Below are positions 44,901 through 53,576 of a DNA stretch of 64,000 nt, piece after piece. Numbering within the stretch: position 1 is the stretch's first letter; each line of letters starts with the position of its first letter. The translations under genes were made by a program, and so were the position numbers. Under the pieces are notes generated by a model. That model was not told where the DNA came from. It saw only the letters and a program-made list of their open reading frames with translations, and did no database searches. Origin of the DNA: Kiritimatiellia bacterium (lineage in GTDB: Bacteria; Verrucomicrobiota; Kiritimatiellia; WLWN01); NCBI GenBank assembly GCA_012103575.1, contig WLWN01000001.1, forward strand, positions 2,732,538-2,796,537. Reading direction: 5' to 3'.

Positions 44901-44934
44901 GTATATATTGTATTTATCAAAATACAACATATAC
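44901..44934. promoter_or_regulatory. 34-bp palindrome ahead of the ISKra4 small gene
   Basis: GTATATATTGTATTT, ATC, then AAAATACAACATATAC; one mismatch between arms. It lies 15 bp upstream of the DUF6788-like start. Its 16-bp core recurs at 31349. Confidence 0.65.
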
Positions 44935-45058
44935 GTCAAACAATATATGCTGGCAAGGGCTTTTTGAGATCCTGTAACTTTCTGGTCCTACACCCCTTCT
45001 GGATCTCCAAATCCGAAATCATTTGACCCAGGATGGGTATGAGATTATAGTTAAATCT

Positions 45059-45923
45059 ATGAATGATCAAGAATCCAACCAGAAGAATGACACCAAAAAA
45101 GTCACACGGCCAGGAATTGAAGCTGTACACGATGAATCATTTTCAGCTGAGAAAAATGCAACGATGCGTGTTGATATTCCTGAAGGGACCTCTTCAGAGT
45201 CTCCTAAAGATACGCTAAATCTGTCAGAAAAAAAGTTAGATAGAAAAGAAACCCTCACGCCTTCAGAGGCCGAAAAAGAGATCACTCAATCTCTCGAAGA
45301 AGCATATAAATCAGCAAGACAAAAGACCATGAAGGTGGATATTGATGAGGACAAAGAGACCCCATCGCTTGAACCTACAAAGCCAGACACCGCTCAAAAA
45401 AGACAGACTACACGTATAGATCTTAGCGAAGTAATGGCAAGCGAAGAATCGTCAAAACGTAAAAGGAAAACGGGTACGATCCCCTCCTCCACCGTTCATA
45501 AAGTTGATGACTTCCCTAAAACAATTAAAATCAAACGAAGCGATGCGTTACCTCTGACACAAGTGACTAAGAAAACAGCCATACAAAAAAGCACATTGAC
45601 GCCTCCTTCATCCAGTAAAGGGATTCATGGAACAAAAGATAAAACTGTTGAAATGAATTTTGGTTCTACTACACCACCTGCAAATCTAGTTGCCGAACCA
45701 AAGGACAATACGCATCAAACGACCCGAAGGAAGCCCGTCAAAAGCAAGCCTTGTATCTAGCCCTCAATCCCCTTCCCCAAAGATTGGCGAGGCCACTACA
45801 GACTATACTTATGAAATAGCTCAAGATATTCCAGGTGTTTTATTTACAATTATAGCAACAATAACATTCCTTATTTCTAGTTCCGTAATCTATATTCTAT
45901 ATACACAACTTGTAAAAACCTAA
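45059..45923 (+). pseudogene. Tail-anchored protein with Thr-rich repeat motifs, frameshifted
   Basis: Unrecognised. From ATG 45059 (MNDQESNQKNDTKKVTRPGI) the protein is disordered and charged, and carries a recurring motif: ATMRVDIPEG, KTMKVDIDED, QTTRIDLSEV, KTIKIKRSDA, KTVEMNFGST and RTIRIKRPEG. Near 45690 the frame must move by one to keep the last motif and reach the single C-terminal membrane helix (VLFTIIATITFLISSSVIYI), stopping at 45923. The repeated Thr in a basic-hydrophobic setting would suit Ser/Thr phosphorylation. The frame is open upstream of ATG to the ISKra4 end, so the N-terminus may be truncated. Confidence 0.6.
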
Positions 45924-45943
45924 CCCTTAAATAGGAGTTTGAT

Positions 45944-46273
45944 ATGGCGCATGAAAATATAACACACATTAAGAATGATAATTGGGAAAATGAAGTCATT
46001 AATGCTTCAATACCGGTATTAGTAGACTTTTGGGCCGAATGGTGTGGTCCTTGCAGAGCCATTGCTCCCATCCTTGACGAACTAGCAGAGGAACTTGACG
46101 GAACATTAAAAATAGCTAAAGTAAATGTGGATGAAGATCCAGAATTAGCAAATACCTTTAATGTTCGATCTATCCCTACATTATTGCTTTTTAAAGACGG
46201 AGAAGTTAAGGAACAGATGGTTGGAGCGACTAGTAAAGCAGCGTTAAGTGAAAAGCTAGAAGCTTATATGTGA
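45944..46273 (+). CDS. trxA: Thioredoxin
   Basis: 109 residues, start fixed by TAGGAG. The active site is WAEWCGPCRAIAP, the cis-proline region is VRSIPTLLLFKDGE, and the fold order is complete. It is a general cytoplasmic disulfide reductase. It lies 20 bp after the tail-anchored gene and is convergent with the GspC-like gene; the stop is TGA, so UGA terminates here. Confidence 0.97.
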   Translation: MAHENITHIKNDNWENEVINASIPVLVDFWAEWCGPCRAIAPILDELAEELDGTLKIAKVNVDEDPELANTFNVRSIPTLLLFKDGEVKEQMVGATSKAALSEKLEAYM

Positions 46274-46276
46274 CTC

Positions 46277-47212
46277 CTACCGAACCAAATAAATCAGCTT
46301 GTTGGTCTGCCCGTTTCTCTCAACATCCAGAACGGCTGCGCCAAGACGGTCTTGAATAAATTCTTTTAAGAAAAATTCACCGCGTGATTGACTCGTCAGC
46401 TTAAGTGAATTAACACTCCGGATAATATCACCTTGCTGCAACCCTACGGTTTTAAAAAAATCTTCTTCTCCGGCCATATCCAGGTAATAGCCACTAATTC
46501 TACGGTCATTTTTACGAGCAGGTTTCATAGAAACATACATAGCGGCAATACGTTCTGGGTTTTCAGTCAGTTCGTTAAAATAATCGATCAAAGCCTCTCG
46601 CTGAAAAACCCATCTATACGTCCCTATTTTCTTTCCAAAGCGGTTTGTCTCAAGAGCTGGCATATCTTCAAATCGTGTGGGTGTTTGAATCCGGACAGCA
46701 TCTCGATACCGATTTGTATGGGAGCCACTAAAGCTTAACCATAGTTCTTCTTCATGCCCATTTGCATATAGAACAACTCGATCCTGAAATATCTGAGCCA
46801 TTTTTACGTCCTCAAGGCGCTCATTTTCTTCTACAACAACCTGTTTATTTTTTCTTAGATCATCCAAAATTGCTTTTCGGGGACGCACTTTTTCATTGGT
46901 TACTCCATATGAAAAAAAAGTTCCCGCTAATCTGAACCGCTGATGAAAAGAACCTTGATCAGTTAATGTACCAATTTTATTCTTTCTAAATACACTCCAA
47001 TATGTATCTTCTCCCCTCTCCCCTTTTGCCCAGGATAGAGTCCTTCCTTGAATAGGAGACTCAGATGTCTGTACATCAGGAAGGTGTATATATTGATAAA
47101 CAAAGAAGATGAACAACAAGAGACAGATTAACGGGAGACTAGATACTAGATACTTGGTTTTAGATCCTCCAGATCCTTCATTTTTTATCTTCCACCATCT
47201 AATATCCAGCAT
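46277..47212 (-). CDS. GspC-like type II secretion protein with PDZ domain
   Basis: About 311 residues. One membrane helix near the N-terminus (YLVSSLPLICLLLFIFFVYQ), a central homology region (QRFRLAGTFFSYGVTNEKVR...AILDDLRKNKQVVVEENERL) and a C-terminal PDZ-type domain (FFKTVGLQQGDIIRSVNSLK...QDRLGAAVLDVERNGQTNKL). This is the layout of GspC, which links the inner-membrane platform to the secretin. The start is unclear: the frame is open to 47251, where it runs through dispersed repeats and into the RNase P RNA end. I take the ATG at 47212 with low certainty. Confidence 0.68.
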   Translation of the reverse strand: MLDIRWWKIKNEGSGGSKTKYLVSSLPLICLLLFIFFVYQYIHLPDVQTSESPIQGRTLSWAKGERGEDTYWSVFRKNKIGTLTDQGSFHQRFRLAGTFFSYGVTNEKVRPRKAILDDLRKNKQVVVEENERLEDVKMAQIFQDRVVLYANGHEEELWLSFSGSHTNRYRDAVRIQTPTRFEDMPALETNRFGKKIGTYRWVFQREALIDYFNELTENPERIAAMYVSMKPARKNDRRISGYYLDMAGEEDFFKTVGLQQGDIIRSVNSLKLTSQSRGEFFLKEFIQDRLGAAVLDVERNGQTNKLIYLVR

Positions 47213-47250
47213 CATGCATCCAGTATCCAGCATCCAATATAGCGACATCA
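47140..47250. repeat. Dispersed degenerate repeat tract (GATACTAGATAC / ATCCAGTATCC)
   Basis: ACTAGATACTAGATACTTGG and, 50 bp on, ATCCAGCATC-ATGCATCCAGTATCCAGCATCC. Similar short-period text appears before moeA (about 50275-50315) and upstream of the L,D-transpeptidase (about 30950-31030). The tract reaches the RNase P RNA 3' end and overlaps the GspC-like N-terminus. Confidence 0.5.
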
Positions 47251-47620
47251 ATAGGAAAAGGCTATAAGCCGGATTTTGTCGTGTTCGGTCATTTATCTAA
47301 TGCGATCAACCCGAAGCTCAACGAAGCGGGCCACTTCATCGCTTTCTATTTGATCTTGCTCCGAATGGGGTTTACCCTGCCTTTAACGTTGCCGTCAAAG
47401 CGGTGGTCTCTTACACCACCTTTTCACCCTTACCCTAAACCTAACCATAAAACTTAAGGTAGGCTCAAGGCGGTATATTTTCTGTGGCACTTTCCATTCC
47501 CTTTGATATGACAAAGGGCCTCTCCAATAAATCAGAGACATTCTGCCCTGTGGAGTCCGGACTTTCCTCCCCGAACACATAAACGTATCAGAGCGACCGA
47601 TCACCTCTCCTATTGATGCC
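47244..47620 (-). ncRNA. rnpB: RNase P RNA, bacterial type A
   Basis: Read on the minus strand, the RNA contains the universally conserved GAGGAAAGTCCGGACTCC, ACAGGGCAGA, then near the 3' end CAAAATCCGGCTTATAGCC, which together form P4. The ends GGCATCAATAGG and CCTATTGATG pair as P1. A GGTGTAAGAGACCACCG stem and AGGGTAAACCCC also match. Length about 377 nt. It is the catalytic subunit that matures tRNA 5' ends. It lies between the zinc-ribbon gene and the GspC-like gene on the same strand. Confidence 0.97.
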
Positions 47621-47726
47621 AAAAAAACCGATTTAAATAAGATCCCCTATCCCGGAGGGAGAGAAAATTAACTTTTTTCCATGACAACTTTTCGCTGTTT
47701 TCAATTTAGCTGCAAGGACTATTTCT

Positions 47727-48443
47727 TTACGAAGAGACATATAATATACGACCACAATAATTGCACAGAGTCATCTTTACTCCTGCTCTCGCGTCATGAA
47801 TTACTTGGGGAGGAAGCTTCATATGGCATCCAGCACATATACTGTTTTGAACAGAAACAATGGCATAATTCCCGGTATGTTTAAAAATTCTTTCATACCG
47901 ATTTAGCCATGTTGCATCTACTTCTGCGGATTTCTGTACTCGATCTGTTTTGACCTTTTCAAGTTCTTGGGCAATCATTGTCACACGTTCATCAAGCATT
48001 TTTAAATCATGAGAAATAAGTTCGTCCTCTTCTTTTAATTCATGCTCACGTTTTGCCACATCTTCTTGAAGAAGTTCAAGGCTTTCAATCACGGTTAATT
48101 CCTGTTCTTCAATCGTATTAATCTTTTTTTCAAAAACATCTATTTCTTTTTCCAGTGTGCGATAGGCTTCATTACTCTTAACTTCAAATTGTTGCTCTCT
48201 GAGTTTAGCGATTTTCCCTTTTATCGTTTCGACTTCCCCTTCCAGATCTTTAAGGGACAACTCTTTCTTTTTGGCTTCTTCTTGCGCGCTATGCAACGCT
48301 TGTCGATGTTCTTCTAAACGAGATTGTGTTTGTGTTTTGCGGGCAGGAATATCCTGAGTCTCTCGATTCAGTTTAGCGATTTTTCGGTCACCATCTTGAA
48401 TAATTAGTAATTGCTTTAACGTAGTAGGCACCAATTCCTCCAT
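47727..48443 (-). CDS. Coiled-coil C4 zinc-ribbon protein
   Basis: 238 residues. A long helical hairpin (LKQLLIIQDGDRKIAKLNRE ... EKEIDVFEKKINTIEEQELT) ends in a zinc ribbon with CAGCHMKLPPQ and CNYCGRILY. It is the CT398/ZF-RING_7-like family, often encoded next to RNase P RNA; the function is unsettled, with a nucleic-acid-binding helper role likely. The start is ambiguous: GGAGG overlaps the first codons, so TTG or GTG a few codons later (VPTTLKQLL) is also possible. Confidence 0.85.
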   Translation of the reverse strand: MEELVPTTLKQLLIIQDGDRKIAKLNRETQDIPARKTQTQSRLEEHRQALHSAQEEAKKKELSLKDLEGEVETIKGKIAKLREQQFEVKSNEAYRTLEKEIDVFEKKINTIEEQELTVIESLELLQEDVAKREHELKEEDELISHDLKMLDERVTMIAQELEKVKTDRVQKSAEVDATWLNRYERIFKHTGNYAIVSVQNSICAGCHMKLPPQVIHDARAGVKMTLCNYCGRILYVSS

Positions 48444-48536
48444 TTTTTAAATTAGCCAGCAGTCTAACCCTCTCTTTATAAAAAGTCAATAAGACGACAT
48501 AAGTGATACGGCATAAAGAGATAGCAACCTTTCATC

Positions 48537-49190
48537 TCAGGAGTTATTTGTCAAACCAGATTTCTTCAAGGCTTCCCAGGTTACGTTATCAGGCCGATCG
48601 CCTTGTTTAAGGCAACGTTGGACATATTTGGCGACAATATCTGTTTCTAAATTAACCCGACTCCCTTTTGTCAACTCTTTGAAAGAAGTAGATCTCCATG
48701 TATGCGGAATCATATAAATGGAAAAGGACTCATTGGCTACCTCTACAAGCGTTAAGCTTATGCCATCAACGGCTATCGAACCTTTAAAAACCATCTGATT
48801 GGTCAACTCCGCATGACACGCTATTTTTACGTATCGATCTTGCCCCTTTTTATTAATCGCTTCGATGTCCCCTACTCCATCGACATGTCCCTGCACAATA
48901 TGTCCCCCCATCGGATCACCTACCTTTAATGCCCGTTCAAGGTTAACAAACGTTCCGGGAACTTTGTCACTTAAGGTGGTCCGATTAAAGGTTTCTGCTA
49001 AAACATCAAACTGGACAATATCATCTGTAGATGAAATCACGGTTAAACAAACACCTTGAACACTAATGCTTTCTCCTTGCTGCAAAGGTTCACCCCAGAG
49101 ATCATGAATCTCGACCTCTATATGCCCTGAATCTCTACCACATTTTATATGTTTGATTTTTCCTGCTTTTTGTATGATACCAGTAAACAT
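48537..49190 (-). CDS. ribE: Riboflavin synthase alpha subunit
   Basis: 217 residues in two homologous lumazine-binding barrels. MFTGIIQKAGKIKHIKCGRD starts the first, with ISVQGVCLTVISSTDDIVQFD; GGHIVQGHVDGVGDIEAINK starts the second, with IAVDGISLTLVEVANESFSI. It dismutates two molecules of 6,7-dimethyl-8-ribityllumazine to riboflavin. The other rib genes are not in the window. It is divergent from moaA. Confidence 0.95.
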   Translation of the reverse strand: MFTGIIQKAGKIKHIKCGRDSGHIEVEIHDLWGEPLQQGESISVQGVCLTVISSTDDIVQFDVLAETFNRTTLSDKVPGTFVNLERALKVGDPMGGHIVQGHVDGVGDIEAINKKGQDRYVKIACHAELTNQMVFKGSIAVDGISLTLVEVANESFSIYMIPHTWRSTSFKELTKGSRVNLETDIVAKYVQRCLKQGDRPDNVTWEALKKSGLTNNS

Positions 49191-49285
49191 AATTTTAAAA
49201 AAAAGTGCCGTACACCTTATGGAAATATCATAGAGTGTGTTTTGAGAAGAGACAACAGGTTCCTTAAATAATTACCAATTTTTAT

Positions 49286-50266
49286 ATGCCATTCGATCGC
49301 TATCAAAGAAATATCAACTATATGCGTATATCTTTAACAGATATGTGCAATCTTCGATGCATTTATTGCATGCCTGAAGATATGACGTTTCGACCCAAGA
49401 AAGAACTCCTCCAAGATGAAGAGATCAATCGTTTAGTTATATTGTTTGCCGAATTAGGATTTGAAAAATTCCGGTTAACAGGCGGTGAACCCACGATCCG
49501 AGAGAATATTGTAGATATCGTTGGCCATATAGCTAAAACTCCAAATGTTCAGGAAGTAGCAATGACAACCAATGCGATTTTACTAAGACTTCTCGCTAAA
49601 CCATTAACAGAGGCTGGACTGAAGCGCATTAATATTAGTATCGATACGTTGGACCCCAAAAAGTTTAAACAAATCACACGGTGGGGAAATATAGATGATG
49701 TGTGGGGAGGAATTGATGCGGCCGAAGAAACCGGTTTAAAGATTAAATTAAACTGTGTAGTGGTTAGAGGGTTTAATGATCAGGAAGATGTCATCGAACT
49801 CGCGCGTCTAACACAAAATAAATCGTGGCAAGTCCGATATATTGAAGTCATGCCTTTTGGAAGTGTAGCTGATTTTCAAAAAACACATATTGTACCCGAA
49901 AAAGAACTTCGAGAAACCATTGGCAACGCATTAGGCCCTCTCACTCTACTGAATAACGGTAAACTAGAAGGCGAAGCTCGTATTTATCAACTCGATGGAG
50001 CGCAGGGAAAACTGGGCTTTATCAGCTCGGTAACGAATCCATTTTGTGCCGGTTGTAATCGAGCACGGCTAACCGCTGATGGGAAACTTCGTCTCTGCCT
50101 TTTACGAGACAAAGAATTAGATCTAATCCCCTTTCTACGAGAAGGCGCTAGCGATGAAGAAATAAAATTACATATCAAAAACAGTATTTGGTACAAGCCG
50201 TGGGGACATGGATTGGCGCATGAAGTATATCCTCATAAACGTGTCATGTCCGAAATTGGAGGATAA
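49286..50266 (+). CDS. moaA: GTP 3',8-cyclase (MoaA), Moco step 1
   Basis: 326 residues. Radical-SAM cluster CNLRCIYCMPED, the SAM region FEKFRLTGGEPTIRENIVDI, and the C-terminal second cluster CAGCNRARLTADGKLRLCL. The last two residues, MSEIGG, keep the catalytic GG end. It starts conversion of GTP to cyclic pyranopterin with MoaC. It leads a plus-strand Moco operon: moaA, moeA, moaC, mobBA, moaD, moaE. Confidence 0.96.
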   Translation: MPFDRYQRNINYMRISLTDMCNLRCIYCMPEDMTFRPKKELLQDEEINRLVILFAELGFEKFRLTGGEPTIRENIVDIVGHIAKTPNVQEVAMTTNAILLRLLAKPLTEAGLKRINISIDTLDPKKFKQITRWGNIDDVWGGIDAAEETGLKIKLNCVVVRGFNDQEDVIELARLTQNKSWQVRYIEVMPFGSVADFQKTHIVPEKELRETIGNALGPLTLLNNGKLEGEARIYQLDGAQGKLGFISSVTNPFCAGCNRARLTADGKLRLCLLRDKELDLIPFLREGASDEEIKLHIKNSIWYKPWGHGLAHEVYPHKRVMSEIGG

Positions 50267-50321
50267 TTGATTGTAGATTTAAGATTTCGGACTGCGGATT
50301 GGAAATTGAGGATTTAAAGAA

Positions 50322-51527
50322 ATGATAACGGTCAAAGAAGCTGAATGTTTAATCACAAGTAACACACCTGTTTTTCCTGCTGAGTCCATACACGTACAGG
50401 CAGCCATTGGGCAAATTTTGAGTGAAGATATAAAAGCGGACCGAGATTTGCCTCCTTTTCACCGAGTCACCATGGATGGCATGGCTATCCATCTACCATC
50501 TTGGAAAAATGGACAGATTGATTTTCAAATTGAGAGTACGGCACAGGCGGGTCATCCCCAACTCACACTCATCGATCAAAAAAAATGTATTCAAGTTATG
50601 ACGGGCGCCATTCTTCCTGAAAGAACAAATGGTGTTATTCCCTATGAAGAATTGAACATTGAAAATACCGTTGCGACAATAAAGGAACGTTTCACGCTTG
50701 AATCCATGAACTATGTGCATCAAAAAGGCTCTGATAAAAAACAGGGGGGAATCTTAATTGAAAGAGGAACCCGTTTGTTATCTCCGCATATAGCTATTCT
50801 TACTTCGGTTGGGAAAGCCGATATTTTAGTGGGTCGCCAACCGTCGGTTGCTATTGTATCTAACGGAGACGAAATTGTTGATCTGGGTCAACCTCTAGAA
50901 CAGTTTCAAATTCATCCCTCCAATGCGTATGCATTACAGGCGACATTACAAAACAGCGGCTATAAAAAAGTTGAGATCTTTCACTATAAAGATAACGAAG
51001 ATGAAATTGAACGAGGACTTACCACATTGCTAGAAAAATTTGAAATACTCATACTAAGCGGGGGTGTTTCCATGGGACAATATGATTTGATTCCTAAAGT
51101 TTTGCACAAACTAGATGTTAGACAAGTGTTTCATAAAGTACGTCAGCGTCCAGGTAAACCTCTCTGGTTTGGAATAAGCAAAAATAAAAAACCGGTTTTT
51201 GGGCTTCCTGGGAATCCTGTAGCCGCTCTCATTTGTTTTCATCGATTTGTCATCCCACAACTAGATCGGTCTATGGGAGCTAAAGACAAAATGTCTCGTT
51301 ATATCGAACTAGGAGAGGCCATCACTTTCAAACCCGCTCTAACATACTTTCGACCTGTAAAAATGAAAGGCCTTTCTTCTGGGATATCGATCGCAGAACC
51401 TGTTAAGTATAATGGATCTGGCGATTACGCCGCTCTTGGTGATAGTGATGGATATATAGAACTACCTGAAGAACAAAACGATTTTCCCTGTGGAATGAGA
51501 GTAGAATTTTATGAATGGAGAGCTTAA
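50322..51527 (+). CDS. moeA: Molybdopterin molybdotransferase MoeA
   Basis: 401 residues with the four-domain MoeA plan: LPPFHRVTMDGMAIHLPSWK, TAQAGHPQ and QVMTGAILPERTNGVIPYEE, VSNGDEIVDLGQPLEQFQIH, the molybdate/AMP loop ILILSGGVSMGQYDLIPKVL and GLPGNPVAALICFHRFVIPQ. It inserts molybdate into adenylated molybdopterin. Its stop overlaps the moaC start (TAATG). The 55-bp gap before it holds short-period repeat text (GATTTCGGACTGCGGATTGG). Confidence 0.95.
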   Translation: MITVKEAECLITSNTPVFPAESIHVQAAIGQILSEDIKADRDLPPFHRVTMDGMAIHLPSWKNGQIDFQIESTAQAGHPQLTLIDQKKCIQVMTGAILPERTNGVIPYEELNIENTVATIKERFTLESMNYVHQKGSDKKQGGILIERGTRLLSPHIAILTSVGKADILVGRQPSVAIVSNGDEIVDLGQPLEQFQIHPSNAYALQATLQNSGYKKVEIFHYKDNEDEIERGLTTLLEKFEILILSGGVSMGQYDLIPKVLHKLDVRQVFHKVRQRPGKPLWFGISKNKKPVFGLPGNPVAALICFHRFVIPQLDRSMGAKDKMSRYIELGEAITFKPALTYFRPVKMKGLSSGISIAEPVKYNGSGDYAALGDSDGYIELPEEQNDFPCGMRVEFYEWRA

Positions 51528-52000
51528 TGACTTTATCACATATTGATACAGAAAACAGTCCAACCATGGTCAATGTCGGCGGGAAAAAAGTCACACACCG
51601 TATAGCACGGGCTCAGGCGATTATTGATCTTCCCAAAGAAATTTTAGACACCATAGAAGGAAATGAACTTCAGAGCCTCAAAGGTCCGGTCTTTCAAACA
51701 GCTATTATTGCAGGAACCATGGCTGCAAAAAAAACGGCTGAATGGATCCCCTTCTGTCACCCTATTGGTCTTGATCACTGTAAAATTGACATTTCAATCA
51801 ACGAGAAACAAAAAATAATTGTTCGCTGTTCCTGTGAAGTCGAACATAAGACAGGTGTGGAAATGGAAGCGTTAACCGGGGCGACCGTAGCAGCCCTTAC
51901 CATCTATGATATGTGTAAAGGTCTATCTCACGATATAATTATTGAGCGAATAGAACTATTAGAGAAAGGAGGAGGGAAAAGTGATTATCAAAAACCGTGA
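51527..52000 (+). CDS. moaC: Cyclic pyranopterin monophosphate synthase MoaC
   Basis: 157 residues from the ATG overlapping the moeA stop. MVNVGGKKVTHRIARAQAII, then the active-site text AAKKTAEWIPFCHPIGLDHC, CEVEHKTGVEMEALTGATVA and ALTIYDMCKGLSHDIIIERI. It works with MoaA to make cPMP. Confidence 0.96.
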   Translation: MTLSHIDTENSPTMVNVGGKKVTHRIARAQAIIDLPKEILDTIEGNELQSLKGPVFQTAIIAGTMAAKKTAEWIPFCHPIGLDHCKIDISINEKQKIIVRCSCEVEHKTGVEMEALTGATVAALTIYDMCKGLSHDIIIERIELLEKGGGKSDYQKP

Positions 52001-52040
52001 CCCTAACCCTCTCCCCCTGGGAGAGGATAAGAGGTCAGGG
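52001..52040. repeat. REP-like hairpin between moaC and mobBA
   Basis: CCCTAACCCTCTCCC and GGGAGAGG...GGTCAGGG pair to a stem with a short loop. This kind of CCCTCTCCC repeat is dispersed in many bacterial genomes. It could modulate expression within the operon. Confidence 0.55.
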
Positions 52041-52051
52041 AAAAATAAGAT

Positions 52052-53188
52052 ATGACTCATAAACATCACACGCACTATACACACCACCACCGTCGTCCTT
52101 TTCTGTATAACCCTTACGAAATAGCGCTACTCGGATACTCCGGCTCAGGAAAGACAACCTTAGCAACACACCTCATTAAAAAATGGACACCGGAACGACA
52201 CGTCGCTTATATCAAACATGCAAGACATTCCTTTGAAATGGATCAGCTAGGAAAAGATACCTTTCAGGCACGTGATAGCGGCGCATCGATGATTTATGTC
52301 GAGGATCCAACACATCGTGCTATCATAAAAAAAAGCTCTACCGAATCTCCCCTAGCCTATCCTGAACTTTTAGAAGCAGATATTGTCTTTGTCGAAAGTT
52401 ATAAAAATCTCGACATGCCAAAGATCATTTTGATTGATCAAGAAGAGAAGATCATTAAAGACCTTGAAGAAGAAAAATACGACCGCGTTCTTTTATGTGC
52501 AGGCCCGAAACCCCGTTGCCCAACACTAAGCAGTCGCTTTCGTTACTTTCAGCGTGACGATATCGAAGAAATCGTACAGGCGATAGGAAATCAATTGGAT
52601 CGCATGGTAAAACTGTTCCCCGTATATGGGCTTATACTCACTGGCGGGAAAAGTGTACGAATGGGCCGTGACAAAGCTACACTAAAAATTGGGGGTGCGA
52701 TGCAATCAGAAAGATGCTTTAAACTACTTGAACAACATTGTGATAGTGTCTTCATCTCAAACCGAACCGATCAAGCCCACGCCATAGGCCATGAAGGATT
52801 TCCCCAAATCCATGATACTTTTATCGATCTTGGACCAACGGGCGGTATTCTTTCAGCGCTAAAAAGAGAACCCCGGGCAACCTGGTTTGTTGCGGCATGT
52901 GATCTTCCTTACCTGGACGATGAGACCCTTTCAAAACTCCTTCAAAAAAGAAACCCCTTTAAAATGGCTACAGCCTATGTAAGTGAAAGACATAAAGGCC
53001 TCCCTGAACCACTCTGCACCCTATATGAACCTAAAAGTATATATCGGATCATGAACTTTGTAGCCGATAACATATATTGTCCGCGAAAAATGTTAATAAA
53101 CTCTAGGATTGAACTCGTACCTCTTGCGGACCAAAAGGCATTGGACAATATGAACGCACCTGAGGACTATAAGGTCATGAGAGGATGA
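52052..53188 (+). CDS. MobB-MobA fusion, Moco guanylylation
   Basis: 378 residues. The first half (about 20-175) is MobB: IALLGYSGSGKTTLATHLIK is the P loop, then RHVAYIKHARHSFEMDQLGKDT and ADIVFVESYKN. The second half is MobA: YGLILTGGKSVRMGRDKATL, LGPTGGILSALKREPRATWF and VAACDLPYLDDETL. It attaches GMP to molybdenum cofactor to give bis-MGD or MCD forms. The N-terminus is histidine-rich (HKHHTHYTHHHRR), a possible metal-binding tag-like tail. Its stop overlaps the moaD start (ATGA). Confidence 0.93.
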   Translation: MTHKHHTHYTHHHRRPFLYNPYEIALLGYSGSGKTTLATHLIKKWTPERHVAYIKHARHSFEMDQLGKDTFQARDSGASMIYVEDPTHRAIIKKSSTESPLAYPELLEADIVFVESYKNLDMPKIILIDQEEKIIKDLEEEKYDRVLLCAGPKPRCPTLSSRFRYFQRDDIEEIVQAIGNQLDRMVKLFPVYGLILTGGKSVRMGRDKATLKIGGAMQSERCFKLLEQHCDSVFISNRTDQAHAIGHEGFPQIHDTFIDLGPTGGILSALKREPRATWFVAACDLPYLDDETLSKLLQKRNPFKMATAYVSERHKGLPEPLCTLYEPKSIYRIMNFVADNIYCPRKMLINSRIELVPLADQKALDNMNAPEDYKVMRG

Positions 53189-53439
53189 AACATACAAAAA
53201 AAATTAAGATCTATTACTATACAAGCTTGCGTGAACAAAGAGGATGTGATTCGGAGACATGGAAGACAAAAACCGAAACACTCAAAGAACTGTACGTCGA
53301 GCTTAACCAAAAGCATCACTTTGGTCGAGTGTCCATTGAACATCTAAAAGTAGCTCTTAATAACGAAATGAACTCATGGGAGAACACCTTTGAAAATAAT
53401 GATACGGTTACATTTATTCCTCCTGTGTCAGGAGGATAA
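53185..53439 (+). CDS. moaD: Molybdopterin synthase small subunit MoaD
   Basis: 84 residues, ubiquitin-like, ending in the diagnostic PPVSGG whose terminal glycine is thiocarboxylated. IKIYYYTSLREQRGCDSETW and VALNNEMNSWENTFENNDTV fit the family. Its ATG overlaps the mobBA stop. Confidence 0.94.
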   Translation: MKHTKKIKIYYYTSLREQRGCDSETWKTKTETLKELYVELNQKHHFGRVSIEHLKVALNNEMNSWENTFENNDTVTFIPPVSGG

Positions 53440-53576
53440 CATTTTTTTAGACGGGATTGCAGGATCTACGAGATCTTCTATCCTCTCCATCCTTGCCCGC
53501 CCCGGGCCAAGGGTCTCGGGGGAATCTTGTCTAAAATTCTTTCTTCGGCTACTACTAAAAATTAGAAGACGATGAC

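Larger units (their letters stand above)
43263..44995 (-). mobile_element. ISKra4-type element
   Basis: Terminal repeats GGGTGTAGGACAAGAAAGTT at the left and, on the other strand, GGGTGTAGGACCAGAAAGTT at the right. It encodes a DUF6788-like small protein and a large ISKra4-family transposase on the minus strand. The flanks do not match (Amuc_1100-like gene at the left, an unrelated plus-strand gene at the right), so sequence has been lost. A half MITE sits within it. Confidence 0.85.
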
